Assembly (NCBI RefSeq): GCF_003473485.1
Contig: NC_053045.1
Span: 33,702,494 to 33,766,493 of the forward strand
Source: Medicago truncatula
Lineage: Eukaryota; Streptophyta; Magnoliopsida; Fabales; Fabaceae
DNA: 64,000 nucleotides
Reading direction: 5' to 3'
Below the pieces are notes generated by a model. That model was not told the origin of the DNA. It worked only from the letters and a program-made list of their open reading frames with translations, and made no database searches. Made by a program: the position numbers and the translations under genes. Positions 45,933-57,774 of this stretch are shown here, piece after piece (position 1 is the stretch's first letter; the number at the start of each line of letters is the position of its first letter).

Positions 45933-47532
45933 TCATATGGCCCCTATAATAGAATTACGAAGATCGGAGAATAGACCGTAGAGGGAGTACTGCCGTAGAT
46001 TTTTCACTTCATACCAAGAATTTAGAGCATCAAGATTCTTGTCAATCCCTGAGAATGCCAACTGTATGCCAATCTTGCAAGCAGTGTCGCCATTCTTTTG
46101 ACACTCTGTGTTTGGCACTGCACAGTCTTGATTATTCAGGCAAATACTTCCACTGGGACATGCATCACAGCCGAAACTCTTCCAAAACAAGTTTTGAAGG
46201 GTTCCGTCTTGAAATTCAAGAACCTGTTAGTCAACCAACACAGAAATTCAAAATTACATTCATAAAGGAAATTTCGTTGCTACAAAATACACATATTAAT
46301 CATGTCAAATGATACCAAAGTGAAACTGGTAATCGTGTGACTGTCGTCGGCAAGCATGATTGGTAGTGATCTTGCTGCATATTTCTGTCCAGCAAACGCA
46401 ACCATATATGTGCCCTGATAAAACCCCAAAATAAGTAGAGAATAAACATCCAAAAGTTTGCGAAAGAATATTTGGCAGCAGGACTGTTAAACTTTGAAAT
46501 CATAACAAAGAAACAACTCTTCAAATGGAAATATGCATAAAGTAAAAAAATCAAAGATTTTTTCTAACTGATGCCGAGGAATATAGTGTACCAAGCTGGT
46601 ATATGCCTTACTCAATGACAAAAATGTCTTAAAATTCTTTCTTGCTAACATAGGGAACATTTGATTAGCTAGTAGACAGTCTCAAATTAAAAAAAAGTGT
46701 TATCAATTAGACTCAATATTTTAGTTCTAAACCCACCAAATCTATTAGATACAACTATTATATCTGATGTAATTCCTAATTATAATACCATTCCCTAAGA
46801 CTTACCTTATATAATTTACCAGAACACATGATTATGGAGGGAACAATAAAAAAAAAAGTATAATACCAAGTAAAATACCAAACATATAATTATCATATCA
46901 AACTGAGACCCTGTTCGGATAAACATCTTGATTAACTTCTAAGTACGTTTATGTATAAGCGATTTCTACAACAAAGATAAAAAAAGCCGCATCATTTTTT
47001 CTTTTTGGAATACAAGTCACATCGTTTGTGAGAGCCTATGAAAATAAGTTGAAAGTCGTGTTATAAGTTGCTCCATAAACTTTCGCAAACAGTTTTACAA
47101 GTACTTATATCAGTAGATAAACTCAAATACGTCAATTGAAACAAACCATGAGTATTGTCAAGAACAGCTCCTGTATACACGAAGCAATGAATTTAACTCA
47201 TTAATACAAAAACTGAATACCGAGTCTGAGCTGCTCCTGTTAACGGTAAGTAGGGAGATTTCATCGACCATTGGCCTAAACACAACAAGTTGTGCTTTGC
47301 CTGCGAGGCTAAGACGAGAGTCACAAGGCGAAAGCTGTGGACCACTATCTGGGGTGAAAGATTGCTTGTCCGCAAATGCAATGCCAAAGGTAAAGCCATC
47401 TCCTTTCTGAACTTTAGCATCTTCACATGGAAGATAAACATCATTTGTATCAACTGCATCTGCAACAAACATAGCCATCATAGCAATGACAATCAACTTT
47501 TTCACCAAACCTATTTTCCCTATCTTGAACAT
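45933..47532 (-). CDS. Expp1-like secreted protein of unknown function
   Basis: Three exons on the minus strand: 47532-47221, 46414-46316 and 46223-45933, encoding 233 aa. The chosen start gives MFKIGKIGLVKK followed by the hydrophobic stretch LIVIAMMAMFVADA, a good signal peptide. An upstream in-frame ATG at 47562 would add ten residues including acidic ones and fits less well. The mature part has QLSPCDSRLSLAGKAQLVVF, FRPMVDEISLLTVN, TYMVAFAGQKYAARS and a Cys-rich segment (FGCDACPSGSICLNNQDC, then TECQKNGDTACKIG). It ends YEVKNLRQYSLYGLFSDLRN. This order matches the plant Expp1-like family (Arabidopsis At3g44150 type) as I recall it. No enzymatic motif is visible. An apoplastic or cell-wall location is inferred from the signal peptide and paired cysteines. 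Confidence 0.85.
46907..47148. mobile_element. MITE, family A copy 3 (in Expp1-like intron 1)
   Basis: About 240 bp with gaccctgttcggataaaca at one end and gtcaattgaaacaaacca at the other. Inside are gtgttataagttgctcc, gcaaacagttttacaag and atcagtagataaactcaaat, in the order seen at 12153-12267 and 24371-24590. It lies in intron 1 of the minus-strand Expp1-like gene. Confidence 0.6.
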
Positions 47533-50500
47533 GGTGAAAAAAACTTCTTCATCCATCCTCATCTTCTTCAATTTGATGATTATTCTCTGAACAAAATAAA
47601 AAAAAAAAGAGAACAAAACTAGTTATGTAAAAGAAAAGAAAAGAAAAGTAAAATCCTTATTGTTTGGGTCAAACTAGAAAAGAACAATAGTTTGTGGTGA
47701 TGGAAACAACGTGGTATCAACATTTGTCTTTAACTAAGGATTGAAAAAGTGTTATTATACGTGCGGCACATAAATCCAAGATAATATGATAGATTAAACA
47801 AGAAGATGCATTTAAATAATAATAACTTAAGAAGCAAGGAACAGATCTCTATACCTTAAAAATCAAAACAAACGAATTTCGTATCTGAAGAATATTTTAG
47901 AAATCAGAATTTGAGGTTTGGTTTTTCTATGATTCATTCACATGGGACAAAAAAAATGTCAACTAATCAAGGAAGGATTGGTGGCAAAGAAAACGTTGTT
48001 GAGGTTTTTGTTTTTCTACCAGATTGGTGATAAACTTTTTTTTTTTTTTTTTGGTGGTGAGATTGGTGATAAACTAACAACATATAAAAGGTGTTAATGC
48101 AAATCCTCAGGAGAAAACCAGAACAAATATTAATTAATGTAATAAATCAACAGGAAAATGTAATAATATATTACATTAACTATTTAATTTCTTTTAAGGA
48201 AACTATTTATTATTTTAAGCGTAATTTATGCTCTTCTTTAAAAAAAAAAAGCGTAATTTATGCTCTTAATATTGAGAGAAATTAATCAGACTACCAAATA
48301 AACATGTTGGTTTGACCAAAAAAATAAAATACTCTTTCTTATGAGTAATAAAAATTCAAAAAAAGTCAATTTTACATTTATCGATGCTTTTGGTAAATAA
48401 GATTTAAGTATTATAATTTTCAAGGCAAATTCTATGATACATCCAAAATTTTGAGTGTACCGGTGCACCAAACCTTTAAATTAATAATTAAATTAGTTTG
48501 TTTTTTGAAGAAAAAAAATCATTTTCTATCATTGAAAATTGAGACTTCTACGGTACACCTCACAAATTGAGGTGTACCGGTACTCTCACTTCATAAATTT
48601 ATAAATTAACGATTATTTTATGAAATAAATAGGTATTTGTCAATATTATATTTTAGAAAACATCATTTCATAAGGAAAAAAAACTTCATTTCAATATTTA
48701 TAAGAATCATATTAAATTTTTAACATTTTCTCATAAAAAATAATAAATATTCTTTCTTATAGACATCATACACCAATCAATCCACCAAGTCTATGTTTTT
48801 TAACTAAGGACAAAACTGTGATAATTTACACACAAGACCAAATGAAAACAATACCCTATTTAAGTGATTTAGTGGAATTGAAGTCGGAACATTATCAAAC
48901 AGATTTAAACGTAAAAAAGTTTTTGAAATATAAAACATTTACCAAACAACTTTATTTTTCATTCATTGAAAAAAACACTAATTTTTTTTAAAGCTCTTAA
49001 TTTTTAAGTTTAGACTTAAAACAACTTCTACGGTAATTTTTTTTTTTTGAGTAAAACAATACAAACCAATGTTTGTTTCTACATTAGCTTTTAAAATAAT
49101 GCGACAAACACAATTCAATGCGAGATGCTCCAATTTATTGTGGTGAGTGGACGTGTTGTGAGATCATTTCCACCATGAAAACAAATGTATTATAAGTTAT
49201 CCTGGTTTATCTTCTCAAGACTAGGATAGGAAAAGAGTCAAGTAAAACTCATCTCGATCAGACTTGATAAAAATTAGTTTAACTCGAAATTCAATTCAAG
49301 TTTGATGCAAAAAAAATTAAGCTCAAACTCTACTTATTTCAGGTCCATGAACAATTGTGCTCGCTTGTTAGGTTTAATTCATTTACTTACATCACATAAT
49401 TCAAAAGCCAACTTGTTTTAAAAATATCAAAAGCTTTATATCTTTGACTTTTTAATTTATTTTTTTATTTAACAGGAAAATATATATTGAATAAAAGTAA
49501 AAAGCTATCCCAAGTGTACAGAGAATATACATAAACACAAAGGACCATACTTGCATTTATGCATGAAAAATACACAAGTATATATAATAGAGTCAACTAA
49601 TGAAACAAACAAATCGAATTATATATAATTCAAGTTCAATCTATTTAATTAATGAACTTAATTTTCAGCTCAAATTAAACTCATTTGATTAATGAATTAA
49701 GTTTGAGAATTAATTGTCGAATCAAGTTTCAAACCATATTTAAATTGACTCGAGAAAAACCGAAGCCATGTGTGACAAAGGTTAAATTTGAAACATTTCA
49801 AAGTGTAGGATAGGAGCTACTACTCCAAAATTCCATTTCCATCTAGCTACATTGGTCCCCATTAAACCATTTTGAGATGTAGCAGCAGTATGATTAATTA
49901 TGCATTCCATTTTGAGCACCCAATCTTAATTATTTCTGATACTTACCATTTTCAGTAATTCAGTCTCCAAGTGGTCCATATCATTTTGCTGGCTAATGGC
50001 ATAGATCGATATAATATTGAGTGATTTACTTACTTATTACGCTGTTGCTCGCAGTACTCTGGTGGGTGCAAGTATCAAGTTTCAGCTTTTCAACTCCTCC
50101 TCTCCAAGGTGTAATGTAATATACATTTTACATTTTTGTTTGAACTCATTTAAGTCTTGGTTATATTTTGAACTTGTTGTGTCTCGGGTCTTCTTGTTCT
50201 TGGTTTTTGTTTTGACTTCTTAATCAAACAAAACAACGATTTTTGAGTGATCCAAAGCAAGATATATTCCTTTGAAACAGAAAAATAAAGATCAAGAGTA
50301 AAATCATTTATACCTTTCCGAAGAAGAAAATACATCCCAAACCTAAAAAATGTCTTGACTCTTGAGAACCCAAGAGTGAAAGAAGCAAATTTTCAAGGTT
50401 GCTAGAGTTTGACAAAATGTAAAATATATAATTTTATAGTTTCATACAAATTCTCCTATTTTCAAGATCTACTTTGTGTTTATATTGCAATTTACATTTT

Positions 50501-50676
50501 TTATCCATGTACTTTGATACAAGGGGTAGTTTGGATGAATTTGGGTGTTGGTTAATTAATAATTTATTCATTTCAATGTCTGAGATGGTGTTGTGTTCTA
50601 TTTTAATGAGTTTTTTCTTGGTTAAGTTTCTGTTCGCGCCTTCAAAAAGTTTATCTCATTCACTTAAAAAATATAG
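47533..50676. other. AT-rich intergenic region
   Basis: About 3.1 kb with no recognised gene. A palindrome-rich patch at about 48427-48597 repeats gtgtaccggt in both orientations and could be a MITE. The last 700 bp resembles the region upstream of the second B3 gene (about 55370-56376), for example agtttcagcttttcaa and agcaagatatattcctt against agcaagctattccttct. It therefore belongs to a tandem duplication and contains the promoter or 5' UTR of B3 gene 1. Confidence 0.5.
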
Positions 50677-51959
50677 ATGGATTATGATCACCAAGACAAA
50701 CCATCCTTCTTCGCAATCATCAAAGAAGGCTTCAACATCAACAGCCTGGTAATAATTTATTCGTACTTTTGTTTATATGTTTCTCCCACATGATCATCAT
50801 CTCATGCATTCTACAACTTGTTTGCCTTGTTAATAATAAGAAATACTTTGCATTCTACAATTTGGTCAGTAAACTAGTTGTATTAATTTACATGACGTTC
50901 TTCTTAGAACACATTCAATATCCCTTAGCTCAACAGCCGAGTTATCTACTATACATAGACATACACACATTCATGAAGTTTGCAGATCCATGACTGTCCG
51001 ATCAAAATGGGGTGGTCCAGATCCGAGCTCCGTAATTTTTGTTGTTAAAGAAAATCAAATTCTGTTTTGACTATTTGATCTCAATTGGAAGGTTATCCCC
51101 TGGCTTTGTGAATGCTCGCAGGGATCCGGCTTCATATACATAACATGTTTATTTTTTTAACATTACTTCTTGCCAAGCTACTATGTTTTTTTTTGGTCAT
51201 AATCTGCAGAAGGTACCACCGGAGATTGTTACGGATTTGGGTGAAGAGTTGTGGAAGAATACGTTTATGATTCTGGTAGGTTCGTCTGGTGAGAAGTGGG
51301 AAGTGAGTATTTTGAAGAAAGGGAATGACATATATCTACAAATTGGTTGGCAGAAATTTCTGATAGACAACAAAGTGATGCTTGAAGAGTTATTGGTTTT
51401 CACATATGATGGGGAGAACAAGTTCCAGGGGCAAATTTTTGGCAAGAATGGATTGGAGAGACCATGCTTCAAGAATGTACCAGAACAAGAAGAAGTACAA
51501 GAAGAAGAAGAAGAAGTTACTGCAGCACCTCCATTCACCGTGGCCAAGAGAAAGAGGGGCAGACCAAGAAAAGTTCCTTCTCCTGAGAGTGAGTGCTTTA
51601 AGAAAGAAAAAGCTGAAGTTCCAGCAAAAATTGCGGTTAAGAGAAATGATTGTAGAGCAAGAAAAAGTCCTGCTGGTGAGAGAGTATGCTTCAGGAAAAA
51701 AGAAGAAGTTGCAGCAACAATCATGTCTATGGGGAAACGAAGAAAAAATCGTCAGAGAGTAAGCGTAAAGAAAGAAGAAGCCAAAGCTGCAGCAACAATG
51801 GCGGCTGCGATAAACAAGGGCAGAACAAGAGAAAATCCTGCTGGTGAGAGAGTATGCGTCAAGAAAGAAGATGCAAAAGCTGAAGAAACAATTGTGGCTG
51901 AGAGAAAGAAGGGTAGACCAAGAAAATATTCTGCTCCAGTTGTTATTTATGTTAACTGA
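50677..51959 (+). CDS. B3-domain protein with AT-hook tail, copy 1
   Basis: Two exons, 50677-50748 and 51210-51959, encoding 273 aa. Exon 1 gives MDYDHQDKPSFFAIIKEGFN, the first strand of a REM-type B3 domain. Exon 2 starts at KVPPEIVTDLGEELW and completes the domain (SSGEKWEVSILKKGNDIYLQ, GWQKFLIDNKVMLEELLVFT). After GKNGLERPCF comes a tail of about 150 residues, rich in Lys, Arg, Glu and Ala. It holds repeated AT-hook-like cores (KRKRGRPRKVPSP; ERKKGRPRKYSAP) plus degenerate ones (CRARKSPAGERV, GRTRENPAGERV). B3 binds DNA in the major groove and AT hooks bind AT-rich minor groove, so this should be a nuclear DNA-binding protein. The acceptor aatctgcag at 51201-51209 was chosen because it joins the two halves of B3 in frame. 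Targets unknown. Confidence 0.88.
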
Positions 51960-52519
51960 TATAAAATAAAAAATTATCTGTTATATATATGATCAGATTG
52001 AAATAGATACTGAGATTAATTAAAGTATGCTTAACAACAATCCATATATTGGAGTTAGTTATTAGGATTTATGTAGCTGTTATGATTGATGTTGTTTTTA
52101 TGGTTGCATTGTATGTGAATGCATTGGGCATCAAAGTGGATGGTGATTTTTCTAATTGTGTCTAGATTTTATTGGTGAAATTCAAATCAGTTGAATGTTA
52201 AACATTGTACTTCATTTATTAATATAGTTTTGTCTCCTAAGGTTGTAACTTGTTGTAGTGAGTTTCGAGAGTTTGTTTATTAGTTTATGTGTTAAAGAGA
52301 GTGTTAGAAAAAGAGTGTTCTAAATATTTTTTTTGTTTAGCTTGCGTTGATTACTCTTTTGTTTTTTTGGATGGTGAACGTTAATTACTCTTTACAAGTA
52401 TTATGAACATTTTGGTTTGTGGATTACTTTTAATTTTTTTATTAAAAAATAAACTCAGATTGGATATTTTCGAATAAGTGAACCATCAAGAATTGCAAAA
52501 TAGGCAAGCTTCATCATAG

Positions 52520-53812
52520 GGTGGCATTTAGTATGCACAAGTGTAAAATTTGTGCACCATGTCCAAATTGCTTTGTAAACCAATTGTAGCCATTGAAATA
52601 TTATTATTATATTTGGACGGTTGAGATCTACTACTGGCTACCTATTATCAACTTTTTGTAATTTTGTCTACAACAAAAACAATGACCCCACATAGGAATT
52701 GTTTATCATTAATTTATTAATGGGCTTTTGAGTTTTTTTTTTTTCGTGTGCAACCCCAGCTAGAAAAAAGGGTAGATTCCTTGTATGCATTTCTCCTGTG
52801 TGGGTGAAGAATACTCATCATTTATTAATTTATTAAAAGGAATTGTTTATCATTAATTTATTAATGGGCTTTTGAGTTTTTTTTTCTTCGTGTGCAACCC
52901 CAGCTAGAAAAAAGGGTAGATTCCTTGTATGCATTTCACCTGTGTGGGTGAAGAATACTCATCATTTAGCATGATCCCTTGCCTGCAGTTGTTAATATTG
53001 TATGATTCTTACTTTTATTTGATATTTATTTGTTAATTCTATTTTAAAAAAAGAAGCAAAAATCATTCTTCAACTTTTGGTGTTCTTTCTGCAAAATCCA
53101 GATCTGAGAAATAAAAATTCAGATATCACAAAACCAACCCAGTAACTAGTTGGCTTGAAATCCTTACTTTAGATATGGCGTAAAACTCTACGATTTATGG
53201 GTTAAATAAGGATGAATTTATGGGTTTCTTGTTGAGTTGTTGAAGGTACAAGTGTTTTTGGTTTTACGGTGAACGAGTTTCTAAATTTTAAGCGATTATC
53301 AATATATCGTTAAGGAGAGTTTCTGGATTTATGATGAATGAGCTTATTGGGTTTATGAAGTTTTTTATTTTATGGGTTGAATGAAGAATATATGATTGAA
53401 GAGATGAAGATTGTTGATTTTTTGTAATAAAAAAAATCTGATATCATTTGAAAATATTCGTAACTTTAAAAAAAAAATTAATAATACAAAAGTGTGGAGG
53501 ACATGAGATGAAGATGGTCATGGTGATGTGGTTGTTATCATAGTAGTGATGATGGTTCTATGTGAGAGATGTTCAAAATCTTTTATTAATTTTCTGGAAA
53601 AAAATTCCTCAAGGAGGTGCATTTGTTTTTCGTCAGAATGGGAGGTGAATTAGATAAAGAGACCTCCAATATTTGACATTAAAATAATAATTCAGTGTTT
53701 TAATAGGATTTATTACAACAGGTGAGTACCGACAGTTGTCCTTTATTATTTAACTTGTGTATCATGCACAAGTTTATCCCTTGTGCATTGCAAATGCCAC
53801 CCCATCATAGGG
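52520..53812. mobile_element. Terminal-inverted-repeat element, about 1.3 kb
   Basis: The left end GGTGGCATTTAGTATGCACA and the complement of the right end, GGGTGGCATTTGCAATGCAC, form inverted repeats of at least 22 bp. Flanking direct repeats CATCATAG lie at 52512-52519 and 53813-53820, and extend to 9 bp if the next G is counted. Eight to nine bp fits hAT or Mutator-like elements. No transposase is seen. The interior carries a 144-bp tandem duplication. Confidence 0.78.
52695..52975. repeat. 144-bp direct tandem duplication
   Basis: Two copies start at 52695 and 52839 with ggaattgtttatcattaat and share ttcgtgtgcaaccccagcta and gggtgaagaatactcatcat. Only a few differences are seen. Near-identity suggests a recent duplication within the inverted-repeat element. 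Confidence 0.9.
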
Positions 53813-53909
53813 CAAGGCGAGCAACTCCAAGAAGGATTGCAAAATAGGTAGGTCAAATCAAAGGACAAGGCAACCAAGGCCTTGGACCTCATTTTTTATG
53901 CACTAATAG

Positions 53910-54660
53910 TATTAGATGTTTAAAGTCAACTTTGAGAAAACTTACGATTCAGTTGAATAAACTAAGTCCAATAAAAGTATCCAGAGTAGGTAGTGGGTTG
54001 AGGGTTTGTTTGCAGCATAAGGGTTACATTCTATGATGAGTACTTCAATGGAAGAAGGTTTGTTTATTGGTTACTGGATTGGATCGAGGTCCTAATCCAG
54101 GGTTTCTCATTTCAACTTGCGAATGATACACAAATTTTAGGCGAGAAAAGTTTGGCAAATATCAAGACTATATTAAGGTGATTATGCTTCTCTTTGAGTT
54201 GATTTCAGATCTCAAAGTCAAATTCCGTAAGATTTTGCTTGTGGGCATTATTGTTTCAAATTCTTGGTCAAACACAATTTAAATATCCTGGCCTTCCAAT
54301 TGGCGATAATTTGCAAAGATTATCCCTCTATTAGAAAGAAATACAAAAAGGCTTTCAAGTTGTAAGGTTTGCAATTTGTTCATAGGTGTCCGACATGATT
54401 TACGTAAGTCTCCTTGTCTTCTTCACTGGTTTTACGTTTTCTTTCCTTTTTGAAGGCTCCCACATGTATCATTTTCCCTTTTTAAATTCTTCTTTGGAGG
54501 GCGGTAGTTAAGATTGGTGTATTAAGTTCATTAGAATTGTTTGTTTAGATCTAAGATAAAGGCAATTTAAGAGTGAGAAGAGTGTACTAATTAATTTTTC
54601 TTTATTAGCTAGATGGTTGTGGATGTTTCACTTGTTTTCTTGGGAGGAGAAATTATGGTG
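53910..54660 (+). mobile_element. LINE (L1-type) reverse-transcriptase remnant
   Basis: Plus-strand pieces read FKVNFEKTYDSVE (usual FKVDFEKAYDSVDW), then SHFQLANDTQILGEKSLANI (the FADDT active-site region, with Asp-Asp reduced to Asn-Asp), SDLKVKFRKILLVGIIVSNSW and, near 54290, WPSNWR-like remains of LGLPIGG. An LLGKWCWRM-like segment follows near 54600. Large internal parts are deleted and frames are broken. Not functional. Confidence 0.72.
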
Positions 54661-56376
54661 TTATGAATTCGTTGCAAAAACACACCAATAAAAAACTTGA
54701 TGTGTTGAGCAAATTAAAACCAAACAATCAAATCAAGCAGGTGAAAAAATAATTCAAACAAAAATAAATAGCAAGAGATAATGGAGGAAGGAGAACACAA
54801 GAATTTGTTTACCTAGTTCGGTCTAATGATGACCTACTCTGGGGGAGAGAGCAGCTCTCCTTTCCATTATAATGATATGAGTTTCTTTACAAAGAGATAT
54901 TGAGGATTCAATCTCTTCTCGTGACCAAGAGACTCAATTCTAACAGTGTTTTGTTCAATGTGAATCAAAACAATCTCAACCCTAGTGTTTGTTACCAAGA
55001 GAAATTCTCTATAAACCATAGTTGTATGTTGGCTTCTAAATTCTGTTTTCTAACATTTTTCTTTCGTAACATATAAAGAAAAACTAAAGCCACGTACACA
55101 CGCGGTGTAATGACCTAAGGAAAGTGACAAAGTTGTTTTAACGTGTATACATGAATTATTGGTTTGAATTAACGTTGAAACTTGAAATATTACTACAAGT
55201 AGCAGGATCACGTAACCAATAATTTCTATTTTTGTGCATAGCTTTCATGCAACCTATATGACCATTTTGAGTAGTGTGGCAGTGTCAATGATTCTTAATT
55301 ATTTCTGCCACAAGTGGTCCTTCCATCTTTGATTTTATCATTTGCTATTTACTTGCCTTTTTGCTCGATCTTTATTGCTTTAGTGGCCAAGTTTTCAAGT
55401 TTCAGCTTTTCAAGGTTTTTCATACTTTCTCTCTTCTTTGCTTTATTTTCAACTAAGATGCGTATATAGGTTTTGCATTTTTTTTTTTTTAACTCATTTG
55501 CATCTTGGTTTTATTCTTAACTTGTTGGATCAGTTCTTCTGAGATCTACTTGGTTTTAGTTTTGGTTTCTTTAATGAAACAACGATTATTCAGTGATCTA
55601 AAGCAAGCTATTCCTTCTCAAGATGAAAACTTTTGAGAAAGATGAAGAAAATATAACATCTACATCCCAAACCTAAAAAATGTCTTGAGAATCCAAAGAG
55701 TGAAGAAGAAAATTTTCAAGGTTACTAGAGTTTGACATAATGAATTTTAGAATTCTGTATAACATATATATCATATAGTTATATACAACTTTCATATTTT
55801 TAAGATCTACTTTCTGTTTATAGTTTTACATTTAAAATTTATTTTGATGCTTTTTGTTTATATTTTTAACTATCCTATAGTTTTATTTACATATTAAAAT
55901 TTATTTTGTCACCCCTAACTATTTTATTTAAGCTAAGCAAAAATAATCATAATAGCATCAAAAACAGAAACCCAAATTGTTACAAGGAAACAAGTGATGA
56001 TTAGTACTCACTCGTACTGGCTCATAAGGGTTTGGTCTTATTTATTAAGTATATGTTTTGCTTGATTTTATTAATTTTTTATGCTGCTTATTGTCATATT
56101 AATTCATCACTCTGATTAATTATTCTCTGTATTGCAATGGTATTTTGCCGTATGCGAAAACTCAAGAGTAGTTTGGAATTTAGATGAATTTGAGTGTTGG
56201 TAAAATAATTTGTTAATTTAAATGTCTGAGATGGTGTTGTGTTCTGTTTTTATGGTTTTCTTCTTGTTAATTTTCTGTTTATAATTCAAAACTTTTGCAC
56301 TTTTAGTGATCATGTTATTCTATATAATGAAGTTTATCTTTGCTTATATAAACGGAAAAAGAAAAAGAAAAAACAG

Positions 56377-57384
56377 ATGGATCATGAGCAGCAAGACAAG
56401 CCATCCTTTTTCGCTATCATCAAAGAAGGCTTCAACACCAAGTGCATGGTAATTCATTTGTACTTTTGTTCTTCATCATCTCATGCATGCTAAAATTTGT
56501 AATCTTTGTTAATAAGAAATACCTGTCTGTCTTTGGATGCTGATGAGAAAGTTATAGATATGAATGAAAAAAAGTTCATAGAAAAATGTTATTAAGCTAG
56601 GTCGTTAGTTTTCCAAGTTTAAATCTCAGAAGTCCTAATTAAAACTCATCCAGTACTGCTTAGCTCACCAACCGAGATTATCGTTTTTAAAGAAAATCAA
56701 AATATGTTTACTTTTTTGGACCGTCCATCTCGATTGGACGGTCACGGATACATCCTGACTGCGTGAATGCTTGCAGTCTGCAGGGAATCTGACCATACAT
56801 ATTTTTTTAAAAATATTACTTCTCGAGAAGTTACCATTTTTTTTGGTCATAATCTGCAGAAAGTACCACCGAAGATTGTTATGGATTTGGGTGAAGAGTT
56901 TTGGAAGAAAGCATCAATTATTCTAGTATGCTCTTCTGGTGAGAAGTGGGAAGTTAAAATTTTGAAGAAAGCAAATGACATTTATGTGCGAAACTTTGGT
57001 TGGCAAAAGTTTCTGAAAGACAACTCAGTGGGACTTGAAGAGTTCTTGGTCTTCACATATATTGGAGAAAACCTATTCAATGTGGAAATTTATGGCAAGA
57101 ATGGCTTAGAGAAACCATGCTTCAAGAAAAAGCAAGAAGTCGTTGCAGCCCCAATTGTGGCCAAGAGAAAGAGGGGTAGACCAAGAAGAAATCCTGCTGG
57201 TGTAGAGGAAGAAAAGGAAGAAGCTGCACCAACAATTGTGGCTAAGACAAAGATGGTACAAAGAAAATATCCCTCGAGAGTATGTGTTAGAAAAGAAAAG
57301 GCAGAGACGTTAGCTACAATTGTGACAAAGAAGGGTATACCAAGAAAAAATCCTGCTCCTCTTTCTGTTATTTTAGTAGACTGA
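56377..57384 (+). CDS. B3-domain protein with AT-hook tail, copy 2
   Basis: Two exons, 56377-56448 and 56860-57384, encoding 198 aa. Same architecture as copy 1: MDHEQQDKPSFFAIIKEGFN, then KVPPKIVMDLGEEFW, SSGEKWEVKILKKANDIYVR and GWQKFLKDNSVGLEEFLVFT. The intron is in the same phase with the same acceptor context (ataatctgcag). The tail is about 75 residues shorter. It keeps one good AT hook (KRKRGRPRRNPAG) and weak ones (KMVQRKYPSRV; KKGIPRKNPAP), so the number of tail repeats differs between the paralogues. It lies 4.4 kb downstream of copy 1 in the same direction, with homologous flanks on both sides, so it is a tandem duplicate. Role: DNA binding in the nucleus, targets unknown. Confidence 0.87.
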
Positions 57385-57774
57385 TATAACAAATATATGT
57401 TATCTGTTATATATATGCTCAGATTGAAATAGATACTGAAATTAATTAAGAGTATGTTTAAGAACAATCCATGTATCGGAGTTAGTTATCAGGATTTATG
57501 TAGCTGTTATGATTGATGATGCTTTAGTGGTTGCATGGTATGTGAATGATACTGCATTAGACATCAAAGTAGATGGTACCGGGTTTTCTAATTGTTTCTG
57601 GATTTCATTGGTGAAATTCCAATTAGTTAATAGATATAAATGAGTTTATTGCACGAATGCTTCCAAAAACCTAAAACTATCTCTCGGCAAGGCCTAACAA
57701 TGATATTATTTATCTTATCAACATGATTATAATCCCAAATAAGCTTTAACAATACTATAACTCTCTATGGAGTG

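Larger units (their letters stand above)
51960..56376. other. Intergenic region between the B3-AT-hook genes
   Basis: 4.4 kb holding the 3' flank of B3 gene 1, a 1.3-kb inverted-repeat element, a LINE RT remnant and an unclassified repeat around 54700-55090 (tttgtttacctagttcggtc, tactctgggggagagagcag). The last kilobase is homologous to the region upstream of B3 gene 1. Confidence 0.55.

Noticed and set aside
51197-51724. 175-codon open frame on the minus strand across B3 gene 1
   Set aside because: Antisense shadow of the AT-hook tail; the true gene is in phase with its exon 1 and has a paralogue with the same frame.
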